From positions 323,956 through 387,955 of the forward strand of contig MNCI01008026.1 in the NCBI GenBank assembly GCA_015680685.1: a DNA stretch of 64,000 bases, in the 5' to 3' direction. This DNA is from Gnetum montanum. Lineage: Eukaryota; Streptophyta; Gnetopsida; Gnetales; Gnetaceae. Below the pieces are notes generated by a model, which was not told the origin of the DNA, ran no database searches, and saw only the letters and a program-made list of their open reading frames with translations. A program made the translations under genes and the position numbers. Below are positions 24,927 through 37,397 of this stretch, in pieces; the stretch's first letter is position 1; every line of letters starts with the position of its first letter.

Positions 24927-25816
24927 TGATGAGTAGCAGAGTAGTCTGACACCCAACCATACAAGATAAGAGTGTTCACACATAGCCCAATCGAATCCTG
25001 TAGACAAGGTAATGTAATTATGCTAGTAATTAGTTAGAGTTTGCAATTGTTGTCTTCCCACATGAGCTAGTAAAATCGATGTGTATGGTGTAACTCATGG
25101 TGAGGTATATGATATTGATGTTGTATGGGCCATATTGATCCTAGTAAACATGAAGTAAATGGAAAGTGATTCTAAGTCTAAGTAACAATAAACAAATCTA
25201 ATCTAGCCTATGTGATAAGTAGCAATCCTAACCTTCTATTTACACCTTTACACTTCATGCAACTACTACTTAGATTACCAAGTACCACACTACTGGGTGT
25301 ACTAAGTGATAATACTACTAGGTTACCAAGTAGTTACACTTAAGTGCTCGAGATTAGTCATACTCATTTCGCTTAACAATAGTAATGGTAAAGTGCATAG
25401 AAAGTAAATTAGTAACTATGAAGATAGTAAACATTAAACTAAATGAAACCAAAAATAAAACTAAGTGTTGCTACAATGATGGACTGTAATCTCAATCTTT
25501 ATTTTTGGTCATGTATTATGTCTAAGTACATGACACTTGAATAAAGACTCCGTTCAATCACTTAACCTCAGACTATGGGCACACACTACTAAGTACTAAA
25601 AGCTAAAATCATGAAAACAGACTGAAAGAGTTCTTCTACTATGTTATCAAATATATTACCAATCCATGTGTCTAAGTGTTGCTTTTATAGGTTGACACAC
25701 ATCCCATGATATCGTTTATATGATATTGTATAATAAGATACGATATCGAATCTACGACATCATAAATATGATACCATAACTATTATATCATTATGGTGAA
25801 ATTTTTAACTTTATCA
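24927..25816 (-). repeat. E2 5' LTR, with primer-binding site just left of it
   Basis: On the minus strand it starts TGATAAAG (25816) and ends CTCATCA-like (24927). It holds GATAT-type repeats at about 25710-25790, a TATA-like region near 25680-25695, and the repeated CTTGGTAACC phrases in reverse near 25260-25340. The PBS lies at 24926-24908. The flank 25817-25821 (CATGT) would be one TSD copy. It matches the E3 LTRs in layout. Confidence 0.8.
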
Positions 25817-26606
25817 CATGTCATGGTCTCTATACTTGTGTCCCCTTCTATCAAAGTCCACTGACGATTATGACGATGAAGATGAAATTGTGGGAGAATG
25901 GTGCCAACTAGTCCTCCCTCTGTGACTCTAATAGTCTTCTCTTTATAATCCAGCATAAGCTCTTAGCCTTGAGTCTTACTTATACTTCAAGTCTTTGGCT
26001 TCTCTTCTAGGTATCTCTACTAAGGTAGAATGTAATTGTACCTTGACAAGTTCTTCTAATCGAATAATATACATTTGAGAGTTATCTTCATGATCTTGAT
26101 AGAGTTTTTCCACTATGAATGCATCACTATCTAGTTCTTCTAGGACACTAGGAGAGTTGATCTGCTTCCCTTTGTTGTGGGCATGTTTAATCTCCATAGA
26201 AGCATCTCTCTTCACTTGTGCCTCTATGGGTTCATAGGGCCTCATCATGTGTTTAGTCACATGGTACCTGTCTTGTGCATGACTCAAATTCATTCCCCTT
26301 AGAGCTACATGAAGCATTGTAATTGCTAAACGTTGTGGAGGTAGAATAATGTTGCCCTGTAAGTCTCTCCATCTCAATTGCCCATCTTGGTAGAAGATGA
26401 AGGTACAATCAAGATAATAGGAACCATCATGAGCGTATGAGATTCTTGCTTACATTAGCATACTCCAATTTGTCATTTATGCAAACATTACCCTTTTTCA
26501 TCTCTTTGGCTAGTGATAGTGTATCTTTTGTTTTAGTTATGGAGCTTGGTTAAGTGTGTGTTTATTAGAATTATTTAGAGATTAGGAATATTAAATTTTG
26601 GTTCTT
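25817..26606 (-). pseudogene. E4 gag, N-terminal part
   Basis: An open stretch of 133 codons (26377-25976) begins MRWRDLQGNIILPP, the family block found in E2 and E3. Upstream codons (about 26530-26380) carry the expected start region with YDCTFIFYQDG-like sequence and stops. The frame is cut at 25817 by the E2 LTR. It groups with E2 and E3 rather than E1, E5 and E6. Confidence 0.7.
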
Positions 26607-26611
26607 ACTAC

Positions 26612-27463
26612 TGATGAGTGGCAAGGTACCCCTACACCCAACCATACAAATCACTAAGGTGTTACACACAATCTAGTCAAATTCCGTGGACCTATAGTTA
26701 TCTCATACACTAGTTTCTCTAGGAAGTGAAATGACGTTGAGAACGTTCATTCTCTTCCCAACTACACTTGTGAGATTTAAGGGTATGATTTAAGTGTAAT
26801 TGAGGTATATGAATTTTTGTCATTTTATATTTTATGGATGTAATCACCTACAACAAGAATAAGGGTAGAGTAGATTGAAAACTAATGTTTATTGCCTAGT
26901 TGGCCCAACATAAGTAACATCCCACTTTCCCAAACACATACTAAACACATATGGCACTATTGGGCTACCAAATGTTAAGCATTGTTGGGTTATCAAGTAC
27001 TATATGAATGCTCAAAGTGGTCGTGCTCATGTTCATTAACCAACCAAAAATAAACTGCCTAATTCAAATACATTAAAGTAAAGAGCAATAAAACAAAATG
27101 CAATAAAGAAAATATTAAGATATTCTAGTGCTACAAGGATTGTCAAAAGAGTTTGTTTTATTCCTGTCACACTGTTATGCTCAGGTACATCAATGCTTGA
27201 ACAAAGAACTGTACACACACTTTAGACTCCTTCTGTGAGCACTCAAAAAATATTCTAACTCTAAGGAAATAAACTACCAAAGCTTTGCTACTTTAACTAA
27301 AAACTAAAAACTAACTACTGAAAAACTAGAGCCTAGGCTCAGTATTTATAGATTGGGGAATATATCCCGACACTGATTATGCAATGTCAGACTAAGGCCT
27401 TGACATCGCATACGCAACATCACATATCTGACATTGGAGCAAATGGAAAACAATGGTTCATCA
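26612..27463 (-). repeat. E5 3' LTR
   Basis: On the minus strand it starts TGATGAACC (27463) and ends CTCATCAG (26612). U3 carries GACATCG-like and TGATGTCG-like repeats near 27365-27440 instead of the GATATC of other copies. The TATA region is near 27345. It is homologous to 35612-36449. Confidence 0.85.
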
Positions 27464-29540
27464 TACCCCCATGACTAAATGAAAACTCATCCTTGAGTGA
27501 AGAAGAGGAGGAACAAGTTCTTTGCAACACATATTGGGTAAGTATGAGATTATTGACTAACATTACAAATTGACTTAGAAAAAATAGATAAACTCTAAGT
27601 GCCTAAGGATACGAAATTACAATCTTTACAAAATTGGGTATTCATGAAAAGAGAAGTGAATACCTTGCATGTCACTGACATCCAACACCTCTTGGTAGTA
27701 GGAGAATCAGAGAGAGAGAAGAGATCTTTCAATCATGAACATTTCTCATTGTGTGGTACTACTATGTTATCCTTAGTGAAGGTAGTTCCACTTCCAATCC
27801 ATGCTTCCTACTACAATCACGACAAAGTCATGAATTAGTAAGCAATGTATAACACATAACTATTAAATACCTTCTCTCATCAATGGTTACACTTAGCTAG
27901 GTTGTGATTGTGGTTGATTGGTTCCTTAAGTAGTATTACCGAGAAGGCCACAAATAGGGTTAATTAAATTAAGCGGTCCATTAAATTTGAAAAAGTGAAA
28001 TATAAGGAAATATTTGAAGAGGTATAAGAATTCACAATAATAATAAAAAGAATTCACTAAAAAGTATTGTGAAGATGTGTATAATTGGATGTCATTAATG
28101 GGGTAAATAAAAGAGGATTTGATTGTAAAAATGTCTAAGGGTAAAGAACTTAACTAACCCAACCAAAAGATATGCAAGTGGGTCCTCCCCAAAGCAGGCA
28201 CATGTCTTTTTTCCCTTGCATAACTTCAAACCAAGAGTCCATGGGCTCCATGGATTATTAATGTTATAGAAGGTTAAGTACAAAAACCTGGAAGAAACTA
28301 ACTAAGAATTCTGACACATCAAACCAAGACATCAAATCAAGAACATGAAACTTGCAGTGAGGTGAGACATGGAAAGCATAGATGGATGAGAGAGAGTGGA
28401 ATGGAGTTCCTAATTATGGTCACATGAAGTCCCTTGTGAATTTTGTGGTTAAATGACTTGATAGAATCCATCCTTAGTCCAGACCAAACCAACCACATTC
28501 AGTGACTTTACATTGACATTCTAAGACTAATCCATCCCCTGAGACAAAAGAGTGCTCCCATAGAACAACCACCATTCAAAATTAGAGAAGAAGTAGAAAG
28601 TAAGGAAGGGCCTTAGTTAGAGGAGACAAGTCCCATAACCAGTGCTTGTAGCCTGTTTATTCTTTCTAAGGGATGTGTTTTGAATTTCCATTGTTTTTTT
28701 TCTTTTGAAATGGAAATCACACCATGCAAAGACATATGCATTTATTTGTCCAAGGGGTGTGCTTTGAATCCTCATCTTTTCTCTATTTTTTTTCTATTTT
28801 TCTTTCTTGATGAGAACCACACCATGTGAGGACGTATGCATTTATTTTGTCCAAGGGGTGTGCTTTGAATTCTCATCATTTTTTTTCTAATGAGAACCAC
28901 ACCATCCAATGACTTATTTAACTTCCTTTTATTGGATGACACAAAATAGTAAGAAACTCATAAAAACACACATGCATCCAAGTAAATAGAAAAGCACAAA
29001 GAATACCGAATCCCCTTAAAGCCACACCCTATTCAAACCCTTGAATCCTTTCTAATTCCAGAAACTACCAAAGTCACAGATTTATTAAAGTTTTATTAAC
29101 AAAAAAGGGACTGCATGTTTCCAAAACAAGGAAAACCATAGAGTTTGTGGATGGGTGGATGTTGTGGACTCACTTCCTGTTACATGAAAAGAAACCATGT
29201 CCTAATTATCCATAACAAAATTTAAAGCCATAAATCGAACACCAACAATCAAATAACAAAAATAGTACATACCACCATCAAGTACGCATTACCAATGTAC
29301 CTGGCACTTATTAACAAAAAGTTAGAAAACCACATCAAATAAAAGAAAATATAAAAAAAGTATAAAATATTCCAAAAATAGCAAATGTACAAATGATCAT
29401 GTAAAAAAATTAGAAAAGATTAATAACATAAAAACAAAAAGATGTAAAATAAAGAATATGTAAAATAAAAAGTTGTGAAATGAAAATTGTGTAAAACAAA
29501 AAAGTTGAAACACTGAGGAGTTGCTTAAATGATTAGCATG
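27464..29540 (-). other. E5 3' noncoding region
   Basis: The PPT is at 27464-27479. Three tandem hairpin modules lie at 28672-28723, 28756-28823 and 28857-28903. The T-rich tract (A-rich on the plus strand) is at about 29340-29520. No coding sequence is recognised. It is homologous to E6 56640-58377 and E1 3641-5555. Confidence 0.7.
28672..28903. repeat. Three hairpin modules in tandem (E5)
   Basis: They lie at 28672-28723, 28756-28823 and 28857-28903. The outer stem GGTGTG/CACACC is kept, with one change in the first. Inner stems are ATTTCCATT/AATGGAAAT, CTCATC/GATGAG and TCTCAT/ATGAGA. Loops are T-rich on the plus strand. Confidence 0.75.
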
Positions 29541-30720
29541 GTTGGCCATCTCCCCCACAACTAAGTTGAAAGGAAGAGATCCAAAATATGAAGCGTGGTT
29601 GTCCATTTGATGGGGTTGTTGTTGTGTTGGCTGGCATATGCTCATGGAAAGGTTTAATTTGTTGAATGTTGACTAGCTGTTTCTTGTTTGGGCTCTCAGG
29701 TTTATAAATCATCATGGCCCGAGAAGGTAAAGTCTCATAAATGATGTAAGGTCCTTCCCACAACATTCAGAACTTAGTTTGTTGAGGTATGTGTGTGGGG
29801 TTCTAGTAGAGAACCTTATCTTGCAGTTGAATTTTGACTTTTCTAATTTTCAAGTCATGACAATTTTGGTTGTAGGCCTTGTGTAACTCATTAGATGATA
29901 AGGCTATTAATCAATTTCTTTCTAGTAAGTTGAGATTCATCAATTGTTCTTTTTGGGCTAGACTCAAGTCAAGGTCAAGGTCACAAGCTGTTGAAAGTGT
30001 ACAGACTTCAAATTGAATAGGAAGTGTTGGTAGTTTACCGTATATAAGCTCATAGGGAGAGTAGCTTATAAGAAGTTTTCAAGTTGAGCAGTAGGCCTAG
30101 AGGGCATCATTGAGTTTTGTGCTCTAGTCCTTCCTATACTTACTAACAGTTCTTGTTAGTATCCTTGTGATTTCTCTATTGGTAACCTCAACTTAGCTAT
30201 TAGCTTGGGGATGGTAAGGTGTTGTGAGTTTATATTCAAACCCCAAGCATTGCATGAGCTTCCAAAAAGTAGTGCCTATAAAATGAGTTCCATTATCAAA
30301 AATTAATGCACGTGGCATACCAAACCTATTTACAACATTTTGTTGTACAAACCGAGCAGCAATAGAGGATGTACAGTTGATGACGACTACTCTTTCTGCC
30401 CATTTCGTACAATAGTCAATAGCAACTATCATGTACGCCTTTCCATTTGACATGGCCATGATGGGACCCATGAATTCAATGCCCCAAATTTTGAATGGTT
30501 CTAGTGGTTGAATCCATTGTTGAGGTTCCTCCAGTCAAGTAGTCATTCCACCATCTTTTTGGCATCGTTCACAAGAGTAGATGAAATGGTGAGCATCCCT
30601 AAAGAGTGCTAGCCAATAGTACCCTGCCATCAAGATTTTAATGGACGTGCATCTCCTAGCATAGTGTCCTCCATAAGGAGCTTCATGAGCATCTTGGAGA
30701 ACATGCAATTGATCAACATC
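29541..30720 (-). pseudogene. E5 integrase and pol tail
   Basis: A zinc-finger (HHCC-type) region with CERCQKDGG lies near 30690-30560. The core is open for 92 codons (30471-30193). It keeps the first catalytic Asp (IDYCTKW) and the second (FDNGTHF); the expected NGQVEV block is changed to NS-stop-VEV. The pol tail runs to about 29560 and ends at the TTGTGGGGGA motif (about 29548). It is the best-kept integrase core in the window but still broken. Confidence 0.8.
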
Positions 30721-30989
30721 AGGGACACACTAGTGAACCAAGCCATTGATGCACCTTGTAGAGGTGTCCGTTGATCTCCATGAAGTGCTTTACTTAGTGT
30801 TGAAATTGTTGTTTCTTTTAGTGGTGCAACCCTTATGGCATCTCCTGAGTGAGAAGATAGGTGAGAATGCCATCATACCAATTTCGCTCATTGGGCATTT
30901 ATTCAGTTACAGCCCCAGCAAAGAGGAGTTCATCAAGAAACATGTTAGAGAGTGGGCTTTCTTCCTCTTTGTCATCCCATCGTAACAAA

Positions 30990-32480
30990 GACAAGTGATT
31001 AGTGACCACATTCTCAGTGCCTTTTCAATTTACCATCATGAGATCGAATTTCTGCAAGATCACCAACCATTGTATGACACGGGGGCTCACCATTGGCTTG
31101 TTCATTAGAAAGCAGATGGCACTATGGTCTATGCGCATAAACACCTTGTATCAAAGCACATAATGCTTAAACTTCTCTAGGGCAAATACCACTACCATCA
31201 TTTTTTTTCTGTAGTGGTGTAGTTTAGTTGTGCACCAACAATGCTTTGGCTAGCATAGTGGATGTAGTATGGTCGTTTCTTATCATCTAACTACGTCAAC
31301 ACCACTCCTAAGGCATAATTTGATGCATCTATCATAATGTGAAGTGGTCTAGACCAGTTGGGCACTTGGTAGGATTGGGGTTTCTACAATATTTTCTTTT
31401 AGTTGCTAGAATGCTTTCTCACATTCTGTAATCTAGACAAAGGGAGCATGTTCCTTTGTTAGCCCGACCAATGGTTTTGCGAGCTTAGAGAAATTCTCTA
31501 TGAATCACTAGTAGTAGCCAATATGTCCAAGGCATAACTGAACATCTTTAACTATTTCTAGCTAGCAGGTTATTCCTTGGATGATCCTTATTTTTTCAAG
31601 GCCCACCTTAATTCCTACTTGTGAGATTCTATGCCCTAGTACAATGCCCTCCTAGACCATTAAGTGACTTTTCTACCAATTAAGCCGTAAGTTAGTTTCA
31701 ACATGCTATTTTAGCGCTTGCTCAAGGTAGTCTAGGGCTTACTCAAATGTAGCTCCATAGGTGGAGAAGTCATCCATGAAGACTTCCACACCACTATCAA
31801 TCTACTATTGAAAAATGCTTAGAACGAGGCATTGGAATGTGGTAGAAGCATTGCATAGACCAAACGACATCTTACAATATGCAAAAGTTCCCCAAGGACT
31901 TGTGAATGTTGTCTTTGCTTGGTCTCCTAGTGCAATTTGAATTTGGTTATAGCCACTATAACCATCTAGAAAATTGTAGTAGAAATGCCTAAATATTATG
32001 TCAAGCACTTGATCAAAAAATGGCAATGGAAAGTGATCCTTTAATGTTGCCATATTTAACAGCCTAAAATTGATGCAGACCCACCACTTGCCACCTTTCT
32101 TTAACATAATTATAAGTGGGCTAACCCACTTGCTATCCACAATGGGATAGATGAACCTTGCCTTGAGGAGTGACTGGATTTCCTCCTTGATGATTTGCTT
32201 CAATTTAGGGTTTAACTACTTCTGTGGCTGTCGTTTTGGCTTCATGGCTAGGTCAGTGTAGATGCGATGTTGGCATATCCTAGGATCAATCCCTATGAGT
32301 TCAGGATATAACCAAGTAAAAGCTATTGACTATCTTTCAACTAATTTCAATAGCATCCTTTTCTGTTCTAGAGCAAGTTTTGCATTGAGTATAACTGGCT
32401 TCCCATTCTTCAAAAATACATATTCCATTCCAGATGGTAACATTTTTAGCTCAAGAGGCTCTTGCTTGAATTTTTCAGGA
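30990..32480 (-). pseudogene. E5 reverse transcriptase and RNase H
   Basis: The connection before RT (32480-32250) has the GMEYVFLKNG block. RT is open for 132 codons (32203-31805), including DHFPLPFFDQVLD, YSGYNQI and TSPWGTFAYCKMSFGLCNA. The FMDD catalytic box is at 31780-31769. RNase H pieces lie at 31360-31000. Stops separate the parts. The intact RT motifs A to D make the assignment firm. Confidence 0.87.
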
Positions 32481-32689
32481 ATTTCCAACTCTCCCCAATA
32501 AGTATCACCATTTGTTTCATCAGAGAGTTGGTGATGAACTTACTTGAGTTCATCCATGCCTATGACATACACACATGTCAAGCTCTCAGTTGGTTCCATG
32601 CAAAGTATGTTGTTTTCTGAATCAATAGTCAACCACTAGGTTCCCTCCTATTTTGTGGTTGCTACGTACAGATACCTTTGAATTTATAC

Positions 32690-33010
32690 TATTGGTGCAC
32701 ACTATTTGCATGTAGAGATAGATGTTAGTCCTAATGGAATAGTGATGGATTGATCTACCAATTCTAATCTTATGTTGCTCTTCTTGAGAGGAGGTAGGTA
32801 CTAGGCAGTGTACATCTCATGAGAAATCAAATTAACAGCAAAAACAAAATCAAAAAAGCCATTCATGGTTCATTCTCAGCAATCTGCAAATAAATTAGTG
32901 GACTTCCAAGATCAGCTAATTTCCTAGGAAGGTTTCCTGCACAGATCCAATCAGACATAGTGTGAGTAAGCATTACGATATGGATCCTTGACAGAGTTTG
33001 GTTTGAAGAA
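32690..33010 (-). pseudogene. E5 protease remnant, C-terminal half missing
   Basis: The block LADLGSPLIYLQIAENEP (about 32930-32865), which precedes protease in every copy, is present. It is followed by the decayed active-site region and PLKKSN-like sequence. The GWSYP and IIMGRAWL blocks are absent and the sequence jumps to the PR-RT spacer near 32700. An internal deletion of roughly 0.3 kb is inferred. Confidence 0.55.
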
Positions 33011-35451
33011 GGCCCAAAGGAATTTGATATGGAGGAAGAGGTAGGAGCAGGGTTGTCAACCATGGATGTAGGTGAAGGCTTAGGTGGACTATGGAATCAA
33101 AAGAAATGTCTTTTCTTTGATTGGGCATTTGACCCCTTCGATTGATGATTAGGTTGCAAATTAACAACCCTCATAGCATTGTGTTATTACGATTGAGTAG
33201 GAAATTCACTTGCATTAGTGGAGCAAGTGGTAGTTATGCAACTAGAGGAGGATTATGTGCAGGGATAGGAGTTGGATAAAGATAAGAGGTGGTATCCCTT
33301 CTTTCATGTGGTGAATGAGCTCGGTAATAATCTAAAGGGTGGTAGTGAGGCTGGAAATTAGAAATGTGACTAGAGGAGTCACATGAAGACATGGGTTGCT
33401 AAACATGGTAACCATATGGATCAAGCTATTAGTAAAGGTATTGTTGTCTTGGCAATGCCAGCACCCATGATTGTGGTTGTTGCCATTGTTGATACTATTC
33501 ATATGATTGCGATGGAGCTCCACTTAGATAATATGGCTATTGCTGGTGGAACCGCCTAAGATTACCTTGAGGATAAGGTAACCTTCTAGATGTTTGCCTT
33601 TGTATAAGTAGTGGATGTAAGACATACACCCCAGACTCTTGTAGATGTGACACAACGAGGCAACATTTCTTAGGATGTTCATACTAATAGACATCACACC
33701 CATGATCATCATCTAATTCACTATCGACAACCTCTTTTATTGTAGCAATCATGCCCTTACCTTTGTAATATGCACGTTTAGCTTCCATGCGCCTCCTACA
33801 CTCATGCTCACTACTTTGTTCAGATTGGAATTTTTGAATTAGCAAGGCTTTCTTATGCACCCCCTCATCAAATATAGACTCATCCTCATTATCACAAAAT
33901 CGAACCTTCCTCTTGCGAATGGAAGAATCATGGTTGTACTCTTCTACACTTTCTCTTTTTCTTAGTGCGCCCTCCTCTTTGTATTTGCTCTATTAATCTT
34001 TGTATCTACTCTATTAATCTTTATATCTGATGGGCAATTAGTTCTGACAATCACCCTTGGGCATAGAAACCAAGGGTTTTCCTCGTTTCATTACAAAGCC
34101 CATCTACAATGTGGTGAAGATGAACCAATTGAGAATAACCGTGGCCAAGACATTTGTGCATCAAGGTATAGTATCAGCCAATGACAGCATCCAAGGGTTT
34201 GTGTGTTCCTTATTTCTAGCCTTGAATTTGCTTCCTTAAGTTGGACACTCTGGAGTGCATTTGATACTTATCATTGAACTCAAGCATGGTACTCCACCAC
34301 CTGATAGATTCCAGTTCTAAGGATCGGTACCAGTTTTATGCTTCCTTGATGAGTGTCCTGGTGAACAACTTTAATTTCTACCACTCATTCTCTATGTTCT
34401 ACAAGACACATGCATCTTAGAAAGCTTCAAGATGATTTTGCGGATCAGAGTTATATCCTCCTTCAAATCGAGGAATATTGTTCATGTTTAGCCTTTTGAT
34501 TTGACTATCTTTCACATGCCTTGTTAGAATTATGATTGCCTTTGCGATGTTAAGCATACTTTGAGTAGCAAATAAAGGCTCATTAAGGCCTTGATCATGG
34601 TGCCTACAATGCCCTCTACTACCCCTTTATTCATGGCAATGTGCCTCTCTTGAACATCTGTGCCCTTGATCTTGTCTATCTTGATGGTCCTTTTGGTTAT
34701 GTTGGTCCTATTAGTCATTTCGTTCATTTCGATCACCTCCATCATAGTCTCATCTTTTGTAGTCATAGTCAGAGCTAGAAGAAGAAGATGATGATGAAGG
34801 GGAAGAGGAAGGAGAACTAGCACCATCACAACACATACTACTGCCTCTTTAGTGATCTCAACCATGATCATGATCATGCTTCTTAACTACATTCCTATCT
34901 TGATTTACCCCTCCAAATCCTTCATTATTATTGGATCCCTTGTTACCAAAATTAGCATTGTGTACTATGGAGTGCAAATTCTAATTTTGACCTCCATCAC
35001 TAAAGTTAAAGAAAGGAGTTTCATTGAATGGAAAAATCCCAGAGAAGGATTCCCCACTAACTTGTTGGTACAACAGGAATGAAGAATCGTTAAGTCCCTT
35101 TCCATTCAAACATTCATAGCACTGCTCTAGTTGTCAATCCCACAGATGTTATGCTTAAGTGGGATAGTAATCCCTAGAATCAGCAGCTTTCACAATATAC
35201 TCCCCATGATTGTCTTGAAGACCACATCATGCAAACATTTGATAGAGCATTGTAGGAGTAGCACGATCAAGCGGCAACACAATGTTGCCTTCTATGTCAT
35301 GCCACCACAACTATTCATCTTGGTGTCAGAAGAAGGTGAAGTTCAGCACATACTCATTAGGATGAGTATATATAATTCAATACTATTTATGCTTTATTAG
35401 CTTAACTCTATTAGCCTTGGACCAAGAATCACTCCTATGAGAAGAAGACAT
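33011..35451 (-). pseudogene. E5 gag pseudogene
   Basis: The ATG at 35451-35449 begins MSSSHRS, as in E1. The N-terminal blocks HPNEYVLNFTF and IEGNIVLPLDRAT lie near 35370-35260. A Ser/Asp/Arg/His-rich segment (34880-34640), capsid pieces (34560-34200), a Glu/Lys-rich part (34000-33780), the zinc motif ending YEHPKKCC (33690-33655), and a Gln/Tyr/Pro-rich tail follow. Stops are frequent. It is collinear with the gag of E1. Confidence 0.75.
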
Positions 35452-35611
35452 TTTCAGTTAGCAAATAAAGATCACAATGTGCTCTAAGAATTTGTTGTAG
35501 TAATTGTAAAATAAGATATGACTCTAAGGTTCATTCTAGTGATTTAAATACTTTTCACTGGGTCCTAGATAGCACATGAAACAACAAAAAGGTCCTTAGC
35601 AACAGTGTCAA

Positions 35612-36449
35612 TGATGAGCGGCGAGGTACCCCTACACCCAACCATACAAATCACTAAGGCGTTATGCACAATCCGATCGAATTCCATGGACCTATAGTTA
35701 TCTCGTACACTAGTTCCTCTAGGAAGTGAAATGACGTTAAGAACATTCATTGTCTTCCCAACTACACTTGTGAGGTTCAAGAGTATGGTTTAAGTGTAAT
35801 TGAGGTATATGAATTTATTTCATTTTCTATTTTATGGGTGTAATCACCTATAACAAGAATAAGGGTAGAGTAGATTGAAAACTAATGTCTATTGCCTAAC
35901 TAGCCTAACACAACTACCCCACTTTCCTGAACACATCTTGAACACATATGGCATTGTTGGACTACCAAATGTTAAGCGTTACTGGGTTACCAAGTACTAT
36001 ATGAATGCTTGAAGTGGTCGTGCTCGTGTTCATTAATCAATTGGAAATAAATTGCTTAATTCAAATACATTAAATTAAAGAACAATAAAGCAAAGTGTAG
36101 TAAAGAAAATATTAAGCTATTCTTAATGTTGCAAGGATTGTCAAAAGAGTTTTTTTTATTCCTGTCACACTATTATGCTCAAGTACATCAGTGCTCAAAC
36201 AAAGAACTATACGCGCACACTTTAAACTCCTTCTATGGGCACTCAGAAAATATTCTAACTCTAAGAAAAATAAACTGCCAGAGCTTTGCTACTTTGACTA
36301 AAAACTAAAAACTAACTACTAAAAAATTGGAGCCCATGTCGGTAGTTATAGATTGGGGAATATACCCTGACGTCAAATATGCAACATTGGACCAAGGCCC
36401 CGACATCGTGTACCTGATGTCAGAGCAGACAACAAATGGTGGTTCATCA
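35612..36449 (-). repeat. E5 5' LTR with PBS at 35593-35611
   Basis: It is homologous to 26612-27463. U3 has TGACGTCA-like, CGACATCG and TGATGTCA units (36365-36425). The adjoining PBS on the minus strand reads TTGACACTGTTGCTAAGG. Confidence 0.85.
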
Positions 36450-36514
36450 GCTACAATGAACTTTGTGAAATCAGTTACTCAGCACACATTAACTATCCAT
36501 GGTGACGATGCTAA

Positions 36515-37397
36515 TGATGAGCAGTAGTACAATCCAACACCCAACCATACAAGTCATGAGTGTTCACATGTGACCCAATCATAATCTATAGATAGACATT
36601 GTTGATATGCTAGTAATTGAGTTAAGCTCGCAATTGCTATCTTTCCACTTTATGCTAGTGAAGTCTAAGTGTATGGTTTAGCTTATTATGAGGTATATGA
36701 TTAAATGATGTTGTTTAGGCCTATTATGCTCCTAAGTGTAAACATGATGAAAGTAGAGTTAAATGCTAAGTTTAACTAATAATGGAAACATAAGTTTATT
36801 CTAGCCTATACCAATGAATAACTGTTCCTGATCTACTGAACATGTCTTGGACTCATGCAATCATCACTGGGAATACCAAGTATCATGCTACTAGGTGAAC
36901 CAAGTGATAATACTACTGGGATTACCAAATAATCATAATTAATGCTCAAAATTAGTCATATCCATTTCGTTTACTATTAACAAGTAAAAGTAAAGTATTG
37001 AAGAAAGTAAAGTGTTAACTAAGAAAGCATGGAAAATTATTCTAAGTAAATGGAAAGTAAACTAAGTGATGCTACAATGATGGCAAATAATCTTGATCTA
37101 TATTCCCATTCACAACTTACACCCAAGTACAACTTGTTCAAATAAAGATTTCGTTCAACTACAACAAATCACATTATGGGAATTCATTGTTGCTAAGTCT
37201 AATTCTAGGAAATCAAACTGTGAGAATTCTATTACTATGGGAATCAAAAGTTAGCAAATTGTGCATGCAAGTTTCATATTTATAGGGGTGCACACATCTC
37301 AATACATTGTATCAACAATGACGTAGCATGTGCTATGACATCGTTGATACAATATCATTATTACGATATCAAAACACATCAAAATTTGGATTTACCA
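36515..37397 (-). repeat. E4 5' LTR with PBS just left of it
   Basis: On the minus strand it starts TGGTAAATCC (37397), a one-base decay of TGATAAATCC, and ends CTCATCA-like at 36515. GATATC and GACATCG units lie at 37325-37375, with a TATAAAT-type box near 37270-37285. The adjoining minus-strand PBS is decayed (36514-36496). Sequence beyond 37397 is unrelated. Confidence 0.8.

Larger units (their letters stand above)
6405..25816 (-). mobile_element. E2: Athila-like element on minus strand, split by E3 and truncated by E1
   Basis: The 5' LTR is at 24927-25816 and the gag N-terminal half at 24786-23094. The element E3 follows as an insertion (10682-23093). Then come the gag C-terminal half (10681-9851), protease (9850-9365), an unusual segment (9360-8944), noncoding DNA and the start of the third ORF (6873-6405), which E1 cuts. 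Gag reads continuously across the insertion when compared with the gag of E3. The 5-bp flanks TTGTG (10677-10681) and CTATG (23094-23098) look like a TSD with two transitions. RT, RNase H and integrase are absent. Confidence 0.8.
26612..36449 (-). mobile_element. E5: full-length Athila-like element, minus strand, TSD ACTAC/GCTAC
   Basis: The 5' LTR (35612-36449) and 3' LTR (26612-27463) have TG...CA ends and a 5-bp TSD with one transition. In minus order come PBS, gag, zinc motif, partial protease, RT, RNase H, integrase, internal TTGTGGGGGA motif, T-rich tract, noncoding DNA with three hairpin modules, and a polypurine tract (AGTCATGGGGGTA, 27476-27464). There is no third ORF. All frames carry stops and the protease C-terminal half is missing. 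Confidence 0.87.
25817..37397 (-). mobile_element. E4: oldest visible gypsy element, 5' end only, host of E2 and E5
   Basis: The 5' LTR is at 36515-37397. A short leader with PBS (36514-36450) is interrupted by E5 (26612-36449) and continues at 26606 into the start of gag (to 25817), where E2 begins. The rest of E4 should lie left of the window. The flanks ACTAC (26607-26611) and GCTAC (36450-36454) form the TSD of E5, with one transition. Confidence 0.8.
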
